This document shows positions 7,941 through 17,184 of a stretch of DNA of 64,000 nt, piece by piece. Position 1 is the stretch's first letter; the number at the start of each line of letters is the position of its first letter. The notes below the pieces were generated by a model. The model made no database searches. It saw nothing but the letters and a program-made list of their open reading frames with translations, and was not told where the DNA came from. The stretch comes from Mesorhizobium sp. NBSH29 (GTDB lineage Bacteria; Pseudomonadota; Alphaproteobacteria; Rhizobiales; Rhizobiaceae): positions 1 through 64,000 of the forward strand of contig NZ_CP045493.1 in NCBI RefSeq assembly GCF_015500055.1, read 5' to 3'. Made by a program: the position numbers and the translations under genes.

Positions 7941-10469
7941 ATGAATAATTCTTCACTTTCCGCTCCTGGCGGGACTATCCGCCAGTTCTCAATCGAGGGC
8001 ATGACCTGCGCGTCATGCTTCGGCCGGGTAGAGCGCGCCATCGCTAAATTGCCGGATGTGTCCAAGGCATCCGTCAATCTCGCGACCGAGCGCGCAGAAG
8101 TCACCTTCGCAGGAGCGCCGGATGTCGGCGCTGTCGTGCAGGCCATCGCGGACGCCGGCTATTCCGTGCCGGAGGACAAGGTCGAACTCTCCGTCGAAGG
8201 AATGACTTGCGCGTCCTGCGTCGGCCGGATCGAAAAGGCGCTGAGGGCCGTACCGGGCGTGACCGACGCTTCGGTCAACCTCGCCACGGAACGCGCGGCT
8301 GTCCGCTATCTGCGCGGCGTGGTAGATATCGGCAGCCTGATCGGGGCCGTCCGCGCCGCCGGCTACGAAGCGCGCGCCGCTTCGACCGAAACCGGGAATC
8401 AGGAGCAGGAAGCCCGTGCGGCCGAGATGACGCGGCTGCAGCGCAGCCTCGCTGTCGCGGCGGCGCTGACGCTGCCGATCGTCGTCCTCGAAATGGGATC
8501 GCATTTCGTGCCCGCCATCCACGATTTTGTCATGAACAACATCGAGATGCGACAGAGCTGGTTCGTCCAATTCGCTCTGGCTTCCTTGGTGCTGTTCGGG
8601 CCGGGCCTGCGTTTTTATCAGAAAGGCGTTCCAGCGCTGTTTCGCTTCGCGCCCGACATGAACTCCCTGGTCGCCCTCGGCACGATCGCGGCCTGGGGCT
8701 ATTCGGTCGTGGCGACATTTGCGCCGCAAACCCTCCCGGCCGGAACCGCCAATGTCTATTATGAGGCGGCGGCCGTGATCGTGACGCTGATCCTGCTCGG
8801 CCGCTTTCTGGAGGCGCGGGCCAAGGGGCGCACTAGCGAAGCCATCAAACGGCTGGTCGGGCTTGCGCCCAAGACCGCCCGCATCGTCCGCGACGGCCAG
8901 AGCCTCGAACTTGCGATCGAGGAGGTGCGGGTCGGCGACATCGTCCTTGTCAGGCCGGGCGAAAAGGTGCCGGTAGACGGCGAAGTCGTCGAGGGCTCGT
9001 CCTTCGTCGATGAATCCATGATCACAGGCGAGCCCATGCCCGTCTCCAAGGGAGAGGGTGCGCAGGTTGTCGGCGCCACCATCAACAAGACGGGAAGCTT
9101 CTCCTATCGGGCGACCAAGGTCGGTGCGGACACCGTGCTGGCGCAGATCATCCGGATGGTGGAGCAGGCGCAGGGCGCAAAGCTGCCGATCCAGGCGCTC
9201 GTCGACAAGGTGACGATGTGGTTCGTGCCAGCCGTCATCGCGGTGGCTGCGCTCACCTTCCTCGTTTGGCTCGTGTTTGGGCCGGAGCCTGCGCTCACCT
9301 TCGCGCTGGTCAACGCTGTGGCGGTGCTGATCATCGCCTGCCCGTGCGCCATGGGGCTCGCCACGCCGACCTCGATCATGGTCGGGACAGGGCGCGCCGC
9401 CGAGATGGGGGTGCTGTTCCGCAAGGGCGACGCGCTCCAGACGCTCCGGGACGCCGAGGTGATCGCTGTCGACAAGACAGGCACGCTGACCTGCGGCCGG
9501 CCGGAGCTGACCGACCTGGTGACCGTTCAAGGGCTGGACCGCAACGAGGTATTGGCTCTGGTCGCTTCGGTGGAGACACGCTCCGAGCACCCCATTGGGG
9601 AAGCTATCGTCGAGGCGGCCGGACGTCGGGGGCTAACGCTCGAAGCCGCCCACGGCTTCGAAGCCACACCGGGCTATGGAGTGCAAGCGATGGTCGGCCG
9701 CCGCAAGGTCGAGGTCGGCGCGGATCGCCTGATGGCGAAGCTCGGCCATGATCTGTCCGTGTTCGCCGATGCCGCGCGCCGGTTGGGCGAAGAGGGGAAG
9801 TCGCCGCTTTATGCGGCGATCGACGGCAGGCTGGCGGCAATCATCGCGGTCTCCGATCCGGTTCGGGAAACCACGCCGGAAGCGATCAAGGCGCTGCATG
9901 CGCTGGGACTGAAGGTGGCGATGATCACCGGCGACAACCGCCGCACCGCCGAGGCGATCGCGCGCCGGCTTGGCATCGACGAGGTGATCGCCGAGGTGCT
10001 TCCGGACGGCAAGGTCGACGCCGTGAAGCGGCTCGCCGCCAACTGCCGCAAGATCGCCTTTGTCGGCGACGGCATCAACGATGCGCCCGCACTGGCCCAG
10101 GCCGATGTCGGCATCGCCATCGGCACCGGCACGGATGTGGCGATAGAATCGGCCGACGTAGTGCTGATGTCGGGAGACCTGCGCGGCGTGGCGAACGCGA
10201 TCGCGCTGTCCAAGGCGACGATCCGCAACATCAAGCAGAACCTGTTTTGGGCCTTTGCTTATAACGTGCTGCTGATCCCCGTCGCCGCCGGCCTGCTCTA
10301 CCCGGCCTATGGCTGGCTGTTGTCGCCGATGCTCGCTGCGGGCGCGATGGCGTTCTCCAGCATCTTCGTTCTGTCGAACGCGCTGCGCCTGAAGGCCTTC
10401 CGCCAGCCACTCGGGCGCGGCGAAAGCGCTCCCGCGGTCGGCGAGACGCAGCTCGCCCCTGCTGAATGA
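7941..10469 (+). CDS. copA: Cu(+)-exporting P1B-type ATPase
   Basis: 842 residues. It exports cytosolic Cu(I) across the inner membrane using ATP. Two N-terminal heavy-metal domains carry GMTCASC (Cys23/26 and Cys90/93). The membrane metal site is C467-P468-C469 in [13 protein letters not shown], the phosphorylation site is D511 in DKTGT, and the hinge GDGIND lies near 710. Eight membrane segments are expected. I chose the ATG at 7941 with CCGGAG upstream; an upstream extension has no family match. It heads the copper island under a CueR-type promoter. Confidence 0.96.
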   Translation: MNNSSLSAPGGTIRQFSIEGMTCASCFGRVERAIAKLPDVSKASVNLATERAEVTFAGAPDVGAVVQAIADAGYSVPEDKVELSVEGMTCASCVGRIEKALRAVPGVTDASVNLATERAAVRYLRGVVDIGSLIGAVRAAGYEARAASTETGNQEQEARAAEMTRLQRSLAVAAALTLPIVVLEMGSHFVPAIHDFVMNNIEMRQSWFVQFALASLVLFGPGLRFYQKGVPALFRFAPDMNSLVALGTIAAWGYSVVATFAPQTLPAGTANVYYEAAAVIVTLILLGRFLEARAKGRTSEAIKRLVGLAPKTARIVRDGQSLELAIEEVRVGDIVLVRPGEKVPVDGEVVEGSSFVDESMITGEPMPVSKGEGAQVVGATINKTGSFSYRATKVGADTVLAQIIRMVEQAQGAKLPIQALVDKVTMWFVPAVIAVAALTFLVWLVFGPEPALTFALVNAVAVLIIACPCAMGLATPTSIMVGTGRAAEMGVLFRKGDALQTLRDAEVIAVDKTGTLTCGRPELTDLVTVQGLDRNEVLALVASVETRSEHPIGEAIVEAAGRRGLTLEAAHGFEATPGYGVQAMVGRRKVEVGADRLMAKLGHDLSVFADAARRLGEEGKSPLYAAIDGRLAAIIAVSDPVRETTPEAIKALHALGLKVAMITGDNRRTAEAIARRLGIDEVIAEVLPDGKVDAVKRLAANCRKIAFVGDGINDAPALAQADVGIAIGTGTDVAIESADVVLMSGDLRGVANAIALSKATIRNIKQNLFWAFAYNVLLIPVAAGLLYPAYGWLLSPMLAAGAMAFSSIFVLSNALRLKAFRQPLGRGESAPAVGETQLAPAE

Positions 10470-10473
10470 ATGT

Positions 10474-10495
10474 GGAGCCGCCGCCAGGCGGCTCC
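10474..10495 (+). terminator. 9-bp GC hairpin between copA and the glutaredoxin gene
   Basis: A perfect inverted repeat: GGAGCCGCC at 10474-10482, a 4-nt loop, and GGCGGCTCC at 10487-10495. No U-run follows, so it may stabilise the upstream mRNA or attenuate rather than fully terminate. Confidence 0.6.
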
Positions 10496-10528
10496 CTCAT
10501 CCCATCCCGATTTTCGAAGGCAAAAGCC

Positions 10529-10795
10529 ATGTCCAGCCATCACCATCCCTGGATCGAGATTTTTTCCACTCCGACCTGCCCCGATTGCCGCGCGCTGAAG
10601 GCATGGCTCGAAAGCCAGGGCATCCCCTTCGTCGAGCGCGACCTCCGCGACCCGGCGATCGCCGAGGAGGCCAAGCGCCGCACCGGCGTCCGCGTGGCGC
10701 CGATCACCATCGTCGCCGGCGACGTGTTTTACGGCACCTTCCCGCAACAGAAACCCCGGATCGCGGCCGCTCTCGGCCTCATCCAAGCCGCCTGA
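10529..10795 (+). CDS. glutaredoxin-family protein
   Basis: 88 residues with a thioredoxin fold. The redox motif CPDC lies near residue 17 in STPTCPDCRALKAWL; the conserved cis-Pro region is RVAPITIVAGDVFYG. It starts with a histidine run (SSHHH), which might bind metal. It lies 60 bp after copA and 14 bp before the ferredoxin-reductase, suggesting co-transcription and a role in thiol repair or copper handling under copper stress. The ATG at 10529 is preferred over an earlier frame start at 10466, which overlaps the copA stop. Confidence 0.85.
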   Translation: MSSHHHPWIEIFSTPTCPDCRALKAWLESQGIPFVERDLRDPAIAEEAKRRTGVRVAPITIVAGDVFYGTFPQQKPRIAAALGLIQAA

Positions 10796-10809
10796 GAGGA
10801 GATACTTCC

Positions 10810-11840
10810 ATGCCGAAAGTCTTCATTCCGCAGGCCGGACGCAGCCTCGAAGTCAATAACGGCCAGACGATCCTGCTCGCTGCGCTCGCCGCCGGCATTC
10901 AGTACCCGCACGGCTGCAAATCGGGACGCTGCGGCTCCTGCAAATCGCGCCTTGTCAGCGGCGAGGTCGCCCTTTTGCCCCACACGCCGTTCGCGCTCTC
11001 TCCGGAGGAGCGGGCGGACGGGGACTGATCCTTGCCTGCCGGGCGCAGCCGCTCACCGACGCTACAGTCGCCTGGCTCGGAGGCGCCGACGAGATCGCCG
11101 ATATCCCGGTCTGCCGGTTCGAAGGCGCCATCGCGGCGGTGGAGGATGCGACCCACGACATCAAGCTGATCCGGGTCCGACTCGACGATCGCGGCGCTTT
11201 CACCTTTAGGGCCGGGCAGTATGCCCGCTTGTTCTACCCGGGCGCGCCGTCCCGCGACTATTCGGTCGCGAGCCGGCCGGACGAGGAACTGGTGGAGTTC
11301 CATGTCCGGCGTGTTCCCGAAGGCGCGGCGAGCCAGCGAATCTGGGCGCGCGCCGCAGTCGGGGACAGGATCGCCATCGAAGGTCCGCTCGGCTCAGCTT
11401 TCCTGCGGGAGAAGCATTCCGGCCCGATCCTCGGTATCGCCGGCGGCTCGGGCCTGGCGCCGGTCAAGGCGATGGCCGAGACCGCGCTCGCCAGGGGCAT
11501 GGGCCATCCGATCCGCATCTATTTCGGCGCGCGATCGGAGCGCGACCTCTATCTGCTCGACCGGTTCGCCGCGCTGACGGAAAGGCACGCAAACCTCAGC
11601 TTCGTCCCGGTCCTGTCGGAGGATTCCGGCTCAAGCTTCCGGCCGGGCTACGTCTCCGACGCGGTCGCGGCCGACCTCGGCGATCTCGACGGCTGGAAAG
11701 CCTACCTGGCAGGTCCGCCAGCAATGGTGGACGCCGCCGGACCGATACTGCTGGAACGCGGCCTTCGCGCCGCAGACATCCATGCGGACGTCTTCTACAC
11801 CCCGGAACATGGCGAGAGAACCACGGTAACGCATCCGTGA
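10810..11840 (+). pseudogene. 2Fe-2S ferredoxin-FAD/NAD(P)H oxidoreductase, frameshifted
   Basis: Two frames together make one reductase of about 340 residues. The first (10810-11028) encodes a plant-type ferredoxin domain with CKSGRCGSCKSR. It stops just after EERADG at a G-rich run (about 11018-11024). The sense continues in another frame from 11025 with LILACRAQP, which supplies the fourth Cys, then an FAD domain (RDYSVASRP) and an NAD domain (GIAGGSGLAPVKAMAE). It is either a true one-base loss, a sequencing error or a programmed -1 shift. RBS GAGGAG at 10795-10800. Role in the copper operon unknown; flavoprotein oxidoreductase by family. Confidence 0.82.
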
Positions 11841-11852
11841 TCGCGTTGGGGT

Positions 11853-11880
11853 TTGACCTTCCAGCGACTGGAAACCCCAT
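11853..11880 (+). promoter_or_regulatory. CueR/HmrR-type operator-promoter of copZ
   Basis: A TTGACC -35 box at 11853-11858 overlaps the dyad CTTCCAG-CGA-CTGGAA, closely matching the element upstream of copA and the classical HmrR operator. It lies about 45 bp before the copZ start and gives the chaperone gene its own copper-responsive promoter. Confidence 0.82.
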
Positions 11881-11924
11881 GTTCAAGTCCTGGCGACATG
11901 CCAAATCATATGAAGGAGACTGAA

Positions 11925-12122
11925 ATGCTGAAATTGAACGTGCCTGACATGACCTGTGGGCACTGCGTGGGAACCGTGACGAAGGCGGTGAAGAGTGTCG
12001 ATAGCAGCGCGGCTGTGACCGTGGATCTCCCGTCGAAAATCGTGACGATCGAAACTACCGCCGATGCTTCAAAAATTTCGCAGGCAGTAGAGACTGCGGG
12101 ATATGCGAACAAGGCGGCCTGA
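11925..12122 (+). CDS. copZ: copper chaperone, CopZ/Atx1-like
   Basis: 65 residues forming a single heavy-metal-associated domain. The Cu(I)-binding motif is MTCGHC (Cys11 and Cys14), followed by the expected helix GTVTKAVKSV and the C-terminal ETAGY. AAGGAG lies 8 nt upstream of the ATG at 11925, and a CueR-type promoter lies just before it. It should carry Cu(I) to CopA. It is small, complete and cytoplasmic. Confidence 0.92.
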   Translation: MLKLNVPDMTCGHCVGTVTKAVKSVDSSAAVTVDLPSKIVTIETTADASKISQAVETAGYANKAA

Positions 12123-12178
12123 CAGCGGCGCCTCTGTTCGGCTCGCGCAGAGAGCCTGTTCGGAGGTAGGATCATCCG

Positions 12179-12559
12179 ATGCTCGACAGGCTGAAATACT
12201 GGGCGCGCACGATCAAGCGTGACGTGCATGCCGTCTACCTTGCCGCCGGCGACCCTCGCACACCTTGGTATGCGAGGGCGTTGGCGCTTTGCGTTGCCGG
12301 ATATGCCTTGTCGCCGATAGACTTGATCCCGGATTTCATTCCGATTTTGGGATATTTCGACGACGTGATAATCGTGCCGGTCGGCATTCTGGCCGTGGTG
12401 AAGATGATCCCGCCGGAGGTTATGGCCGAGCACCGAACTGCCGCGGCTCTCGCTGGACGGCGTCCCGCGAGCCGAACCGCCGCAGTGGTGATCGCGTGCA
12501 TATGGGCAGCGTCTATCGCGCTGACGGCATGGCTCGGGTATCGCTATCTCCGCAACTGA
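12179..12559 (+). CDS. YkvA/DUF1232-family membrane protein
   Basis: 126 residues. The DUF1232 signature is visible: TPWYARALALCVAGYALSPI, then DLIPDFIP and GYFDDVIIVP. Two or three hydrophobic segments follow, including the C-terminal SRTAAVVIACIWAASIALTAW. The family is of unknown function and common in stress and metal gene groups. It lies 56 bp downstream of copZ in the same direction. Confidence 0.85.
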   Translation: MLDRLKYWARTIKRDVHAVYLAAGDPRTPWYARALALCVAGYALSPIDLIPDFIPILGYFDDVIIVPVGILAVVKMIPPEVMAEHRTAAALAGRRPASRTAAVVIACIWAASIALTAWLGYRYLRN

Positions 12560-12588
12560 ACTTCAATCTCACAAGCGCGGTGCACAAG

Positions 12589-13464
12589 ATGAGAACATTT
12601 ATGGGAATGATCGCCGCAAACCTGATCGCAGGCCTTGCAATTGCAGCCGTCGCGGCAGGCTCGGCGGCAGGAACCGAGGCCCTCTCGGCTTCGCAACTGA
12701 AGGAGCGCACGCACATTCACGGGCTGGCCGTCGACATGCAGGATACGGAAAAGCTTCTCATCGCAACCCACCATGGGATGTTCCGCGCCGGGCCGGACGG
12801 CAAAACGGAGCTCATTTCGCCCGTGCAAGACTTCATGGGATTCACGCCCGACCCATCCGACCCGAAGACGCTTTACGCCAGCGGCCATCCGGCTGGCGGC
12901 GGCAATCTGGGCTTCATCGCTTCCACCGACAATGGCGTCACCTGGGATCAGATTTCGCCGGGAGCAAACGGTCCAGTCGACTTCCACCAGATGACGGTCA
13001 GTTCTGCCGATCCACAGGTTCTCTACGGAGCCTATGGCGCGCTCCAGGTGAGCCGCGATGCCGGGAAGACATGGTCGATCGTTGGTCCGCTGCCGGAAAA
13101 GCTGATCGACCTTGCCGCGTCGGCAAAGGATGCCGACACGCTTTACGCAGCCACGGAGGCAGGCTTGTCCGTCAGCAGGGACGGGGGTCAAAGGTGGGAA
13201 ACGGTCTTGGATGGCACGCCCGTCAGTCTCGTCGAGGTGGCGGCCGATGGTTCGGTCTACGCGTTCGTGCTTGGGCGTGGCCTTGTGCGGTCCGCTGAGT
13301 CCAACATCGACTTCAAGACGATTTCCGATATCTGGGGCGAACGAATCCTGCTGCATCTCGCGGTCGACCCGGCGGACAAGAACCGGATATTCGCGGCATC
13401 TCAACAAGGCGACATTCTGGCCAGCACCGACGGCGGCGCCAGTTGGACCGAACTTGGGGGTTGA
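12589..13464 (+). CDS. exported BNR-repeat (sialidase-like fold) protein
   Basis: 291 residues. After a signal peptide (ANLIAGLAIAAVAAGSAAG) the protein has repeated Asp-box-like elements: STDNGVTWD, SRDAGKTWS, SRDGGQRWE and STDGGASWTE, typical of a beta-propeller. Early residues THIHGLAVD and ATHHGMFRAG contain several His. No sialidase catalytic set is evident, so enzymatic activity should not be assumed. It is co-oriented in the copper island; periplasmic and perhaps metal-related by context only. A second possible start lies at 12601. Confidence 0.78.
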   Translation: MRTFMGMIAANLIAGLAIAAVAAGSAAGTEALSASQLKERTHIHGLAVDMQDTEKLLIATHHGMFRAGPDGKTELISPVQDFMGFTPDPSDPKTLYASGHPAGGGNLGFIASTDNGVTWDQISPGANGPVDFHQMTVSSADPQVLYGAYGALQVSRDAGKTWSIVGPLPEKLIDLAASAKDADTLYAATEAGLSVSRDGGQRWETVLDGTPVSLVEVAADGSVYAFVLGRGLVRSAESNIDFKTISDIWGERILLHLAVDPADKNRIFAASQQGDILASTDGGASWTELGG

Positions 13465-13600
13465 CGCAATCGCGCCCGGACATGAATGCGCTCCGCCTGC
13501 TGAGACTGGTCCATGGAAGGGCACGTCCGGACGACACCTTCTTGGAGATCACGTTACAATGATGAGTCTGTTCAAGCCTTCGGCGCTGTGACATCTTGGG

Positions 13601-13951
13601 TTGATGAACCTCTGGTCGCCCTTGAGCCGCCTCCTGCTGCCACTGGCCCTTTTCGCGCTGGTGCTTGCGCCTATGGCTGCTCCGTCGACTGCATGGGCGA
13701 TGGCGGCGCCTGAGATGGCATCGATGATGCCGGTCGACATGCCCTGCTGCCCGGACGACCAGTCCGTGGTACCGGACTGCGCCAAGGATTGCCCATTTGC
13801 GGCGCTGTGCATATCGGGCCTCCTCAGCGGGACGGTCGCGGAGTCGCCTTCGTTTGTCCGTTTCCCGGTGCGGGACGGATACCTCAATGGTTGGGAAGCC
13901 GTCCTTACCTCGCTTGGCGGAGAGCCGCCGCCGAGACCTCCCAAATCCTGA
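13601..13951 (+). CDS. exported Cys/Met-containing small protein of the copper island
   Basis: About 115 residues; family not firmly recognised. The start is TTG at 13601 or ATG at 13604. A long signal segment (LLLPLALFALVLAPMAAPSTAWA) is followed by a Met- and Cys-bearing mature part: EMASMM, MPCCPDD, then VPDCAKDCPFAALC. The C-terminus is Pro-rich. The spaced cysteines and methionines suggest a periplasmic metal-binding role, consistent with the neighbours. It resembles in layout the unrecognised protein at 17707-18099. Confidence 0.55.
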   Translation: MMNLWSPLSRLLLPLALFALVLAPMAAPSTAWAMAAPEMASMMPVDMPCCPDDQSVVPDCAKDCPFAALCISGLLSGTVAESPSFVRFPVRDGYLNGWEAVLTSLGGEPPPRPPKS

Positions 13952-14076
13952 CTGCCATAGGCGCTCTCAGCGCCTGAACCCGTGCGGCCGAAAGCTGCGC
14001 GGGCGAAGCCGCATGGCGTTCGCCATGCCCAATGCCGCGCGAATACGCGGGTCCATGCCAGTCGGAACCTTGATCC

Positions 14077-14478
14077 ATGAAATCGAATTTTTCCCTTCGC
14101 GCCGCGATGCTGGCGCTCGCGTCCCTCGTCGCTGTTTTCCAGGCGGCTGAGGCCGGGCCTAAAGACTACGAATTTCAGCTTGTCGACAATGAAATCAAGC
14201 AAGGTGACGGCGCGCCCGTGGCGGTCCGGCTAATCGACAAGCGGACAGGCAATCCGGTCACCGACGCGGTCGTCTTCGCTACCCGGATGGACATGGAGCC
14301 CGACGGAATGGAGGCGATGACCTCGCCCGTAGAGGCGATGCCGTCCAACGAACCCGGCGTTTATCGCTTCAGGACCAATCTGGTCATGGCCGGAGGCTGG
14401 CGTTTTTCGATCGCCGCAAAGGTGCAGGGCGAGGCTGAGACTGTCGAGAGCAGGCTGGTTCTTAAGGTCGTCCAATGA
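14077..14478 (+). CDS. exported FixH/YtkA-like protein
   Basis: 133 residues with a signal peptide (AAMLALASLVAVFQAAEA). It then has an immunoglobulin-like fold seen in FixH/YtkA proteins: GAPVAVRLIDKRTGNPVTDA, a Met-rich stretch (RMDMEPDGMEAM), EPGVYRFRTNL and a final GGWRFSIAAK strand pair. Members often sit beside copper RND efflux genes. It overlaps the next ORF by 4 bp (ATGA), so it is translationally coupled to it. Confidence 0.75.
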   Translation: MKSNFSLRAAMLALASLVAVFQAAEAGPKDYEFQLVDNEIKQGDGAPVAVRLIDKRTGNPVTDAVVFATRMDMEPDGMEAMTSPVEAMPSNEPGVYRFRTNLVMAGGWRFSIAAKVQGEAETVESRLVLKVVQ

Positions 14479-16643
14479 GCAGGGCCGGAGCATTCCTGGC
14501 GTTTGTTGTTGCCGTGGGAACCGGCGTCGGCGGATATTTAGCGGGACAGCGCGATCTGTCTGTCCCGACCGCCGGCGTGCGAGACATAAAGGCGATCGCG
14601 ATGCGAGCGCTTGGCGCCGAGCCGGAACCGATGTCTTCAGATTCGCACCCGTCGGCAACGGTCATCTACTACCGCCATCCCGACGGAGATCCGATCGAGA
14701 ACGCCCACAAGCATCTGGAGCGAGCACCGCCGGACAAGCCGAGGATCGAGGTGCTGATCGAGGCGGCGAGCGAGGTCGGCCCGGCGCTGTTTTTCAGCCT
14801 GCTGATCATCACGGTCTCGTTCCTGCCTATCTTCACGCTGGAAAGCCAGGAGGGACGGCTGTTCGGCCCGCTCGCCTTCACCAAGACGTTTGCGATGGCC
14901 GCGGCCGCGCTCCTGTCGGTGACGCTGGTTCCGGCGTTGATGGTGGTATTCGTGCGCGGCCGGATCGTGCCGGAGCACAAGAACCCGCTCAACCGGCTGC
15001 TGATCGCGCTCTACCGACCGATCATAAAGGGCGTGCTCCGGGCGAAGACTTTTACCATCCTGCTCGCGATCATGGCCCTTGCCGTGACTGTCTGGCCGGC
15101 GCGGCAGCTCGGGTCGGAGTTCATGCCGGCTCTCGACGAAGGCACGCTGATGTATATGCCGACGACGCTACCCGGCCTGTCGGTCACCAAGGCGGCGGAA
15201 CTTATGCAGATGCAGGACCGCATCATCAAGTCGTTTCCCGAGGTGGAATCGGTGTTTGGCAAGGCCGGGAGGGCACAGACCGCGACCGATCCGGCGCCGA
15301 TCGAGATGTTCGAGACCATCATCAACCTGAAGCCGAAGGAGGAATGGCGCGACGGCGTCACGTCCGAAAGCCTGAAGAGCGAAATGGACGCGGCGCTGCA
15401 ATTTCCGGGCGTGTCTAATGCCTGGACCATGCCGATCCGCGCCCGCATCGACATGCTGTCGACCGGCATTCGCACGCCTGTCGGCGTCAAGGTCTATGGA
15501 ACCGATCTCGGCGAGATGGAAAAGCTCGCGCGACAGGTCGAGGCGGTGCTGCGGAATGTGCCCGGCACTTCCAGCGCCTATGCCGAGCGCGTCATCGGCG
15601 GCTACTTCCTCGACATCGTCCCGAACCGCCAGTCCCTCGGCCGCTATGGCCTGTCGGTCGGCGACGTGCAGGACGTGATCGCGATGGCGCTCGGAGCGGA
15701 AGTCATCACCTCGACGGTCGAGGGACGCGAGCGCTACGGCGTCGCCATCCGCTATCCGCGCGCGCTCCGCAGCGACCCGCAGGCGATCGCGCGCGAGGTG
15801 CAGGTGGCGCTGCCCGGCGGCGGCTTCGTGCCGCTGGGCGAGGTTGCGAAGGTCGAGCTGACGCGCGGCGCGACCTCGATCCGCACCGAGAACGGCCAGC
15901 TCGCCGTCTACATCTTCGTCGACATCGCCGGCCGCGATCTCGGCGGCTATGTCGCCGACGCGCAGGCCGCGGTCGCCGCCGGCGTGGAGCTGCCAACCGG
16001 CTATTCGCTCGGCTGGAGTGGCCAGTTCGAATATCTGGAACGTGCGGAAGCAAGGTTGAAGATCGTAGTGCCGCTGACGCTGGCGCTGATCTTCCTGCTG
16101 CTGTTCCTGAATTTCCGCCGGATGACCGAGACGCTGATCGTCATGCTGTCGCTGCCGTTCGCGCTGGTCGGCGGCATCTGGCTGATGTGGTGGCTGGGCT
16201 TCAACACCTCGGTCGCGGTCGCGGTCGGCTTCATCGCGCTTGCGGGAGTCGCCGCCGAGACCGGGGTGATCATGCTGATCTATCTCGATCACGCTCTGAC
16301 CGACGTCAAGACAAGATGCGCAGCTGAAAAACGCGCGTTCACGCGGGACGATCTCCATGCCGCCATCATGTTCGGCGCGGCGGAGCGCGTCAGGCCGAAG
16401 ATGATGACCGTCGTCGCCATCATGGCTGGCTTGCTACCGATCCTCTGGAGCACCGGCGCCGGATCGGAAGTCATGCAGCGGATCGCCGTGCCGATGATCG
16501 GCGGTATGATCTCGTCGACGATCCTGACGCTGGTCGTCATCCCGGCCGTCTACGGGATCGTCAAGGGATGGCGGCTGCCGCGCGAGGCGATGGTCCGGGA
16601 GACGATCGAAACCGGAAATCCAGCCGGCGTTCCGGCTGAATAG
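14475..16643 (+). CDS. chimeric ORF: CusB-type adaptor N-terminus fused to C-terminal CusA-type RND pump
   Basis: 722 residues. Residues 1-73 look like the start of a CusB-type periplasmic adaptor: a signal anchor (AFLAFVVAVGTGVGGYLAG), then ATVIYYRHPDGDP. From residue 74 (about 14694) the sequence is the second part of a heavy-metal RND permease, starting at IENAHKHLE, which is near residue 410 of an intact CusA. It contains LLIITVSFLPIFTLE, GSEFMPALDEGTLMYMP and RIDMLSTGI, and a full last set of membrane helices. A deletion fused the genes in frame. The pump's first membrane half and most of the adaptor are gone, so copper efflux by this protein is unlikely. Confidence 0.85.
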   Translation: MSRAGAFLAFVVAVGTGVGGYLAGQRDLSVPTAGVRDIKAIAMRALGAEPEPMSSDSHPSATVIYYRHPDGDPIENAHKHLERAPPDKPRIEVLIEAASEVGPALFFSLLIITVSFLPIFTLESQEGRLFGPLAFTKTFAMAAAALLSVTLVPALMVVFVRGRIVPEHKNPLNRLLIALYRPIIKGVLRAKTFTILLAIMALAVTVWPARQLGSEFMPALDEGTLMYMPTTLPGLSVTKAAELMQMQDRIIKSFPEVESVFGKAGRAQTATDPAPIEMFETIINLKPKEEWRDGVTSESLKSEMDAALQFPGVSNAWTMPIRARIDMLSTGIRTPVGVKVYGTDLGEMEKLARQVEAVLRNVPGTSSAYAERVIGGYFLDIVPNRQSLGRYGLSVGDVQDVIAMALGAEVITSTVEGRERYGVAIRYPRALRSDPQAIAREVQVALPGGGFVPLGEVAKVELTRGATSIRTENGQLAVYIFVDIAGRDLGGYVADAQAAVAAGVELPTGYSLGWSGQFEYLERAEARLKIVVPLTLALIFLLLFLNFRRMTETLIVMLSLPFALVGGIWLMWWLGFNTSVAVAVGFIALAGVAAETGVIMLIYLDHALTDVKTRCAAEKRAFTRDDLHAAIMFGAAERVRPKMMTVVAIMAGLLPILWSTGAGSEVMQRIAVPMIGGMISSTILTLVVIPAVYGIVKGWRLPREAMVRETIETGNPAGVPAE

Positions 16644-16654
16644 GGAGAAATGCG

Positions 16655-16774
16655 ATGATGAACGACATGATGTCGGGCGGAATAATGTGGGGCATGGGAA
16701 TAGGCGGCCTGATCGTCCTGGCGATCATCGTTATCGTGATCGCCGCGCTTGTGAAGTTCGTATTTTTCAGGTGA
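16655..16774 (+). CDS. 39-residue single-pass membrane peptide
   Basis: The ORF begins at the ATG at 16655, 11 bp after the RND ORF stop, with GGGAG upstream. It encodes a Met-rich start (MMNDMMSGGIMWGMG), one hydrophobic helix (LIVLAIIVIVIAALV) and a short end KFVFFR. Comparable short Met-rich peptides lie at the end of copper efflux operons in related bacteria. The methionines may bind Cu(I) or the peptide may be a small pump subunit; function unproven. Confidence 0.65.
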   Translation: MMNDMMSGGIMWGMGIGGLIVLAIIVIVIAALVKFVFFR

Positions 16775-16789
16775 CAGCTTTGATCGAGA

Positions 16790-16814
16790 GGCGCGAGGCA
16801 TGGAACCTCGCGCC
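16790..16814. terminator. bidirectional terminator-like hairpin
   Basis: A perfect 9-bp stem GGCGCGAGG (16790-16798) and CCTCGCGCC (16806-16814) with a 7-nt loop. It lies between the convergent ends of the 39-residue peptide gene and the Csp gene. A short T/A-rich stretch follows on the plus strand. Position and structure fit a shared terminator. Confidence 0.65.
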
Positions 16815-16831
16815 TTCGAAAAATCGGCTGT

Positions 16832-17164
16832 CTAAGCCGCCATCGTCTGGCAGCTCTCCGCGCAGCGACGGCAGGTATCGACGCATTCCTGCATGTCGCC
16901 GAGGCGCTCGCAGTCATCCGCGCATTCGTTGCAGATTTCCGCGCATTCCCCGCAAATATGCTTGTGGTGCTCGGAGCCGATGAGCATGAAATGCGCCGAG
17001 GTCCGGCAGATTTCAGCGCAGGCCAACATCAGCGTGAAGTGCTGTTTTTCGGTGTGTTTGCCGCCCATTTCCAGGCAATGGCCCATCGCGGTCGAAAGGC
17101 ACACGGAATAACAACGCAGGCATTCATCGATACAGTTTTTCATCTCGGGGCTGAGGTGATGCAT
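16832..17164 (-). CDS. four-helix-bundle copper-storage protein (Csp/DUF326)
   Basis: 110 residues with 16 cysteines arranged along predicted helices (CIDECLRCYSVC, LACAEIC, HICGECAEICNECADDC, CVDTCRRCAESC), plus several His and Met. This is the Csp pattern, in which Cys residues point into a four-helix bundle and hold many Cu(I) ions. There is no signal peptide, so it is a cytosolic Csp3-type store. It is transcribed opposite to copA, downstream of the DUF305 gene. Confidence 0.92.
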   Translation of the reverse strand: MHHLSPEMKNCIDECLRCYSVCLSTAMGHCLEMGGKHTEKQHFTLMLACAEICRTSAHFMLIGSEHHKHICGECAEICNECADDCERLGDMQECVDTCRRCAESCQTMAA

Positions 17165-17184
17165 GTCGGGATCCTTGTGTGGAC

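Noticed and set aside
8013..9590. 525-codon minus-strand frame opposite copA
   Set aside because: A shadow of the copA codon pattern in GC-rich DNA; no family features.
15168..16358. Long minus-strand frame opposite the RND ORF
   Set aside because: It mirrors a strongly coding plus-strand frame, has Arg/His-rich composition without any domain, and no ribosome-binding site.
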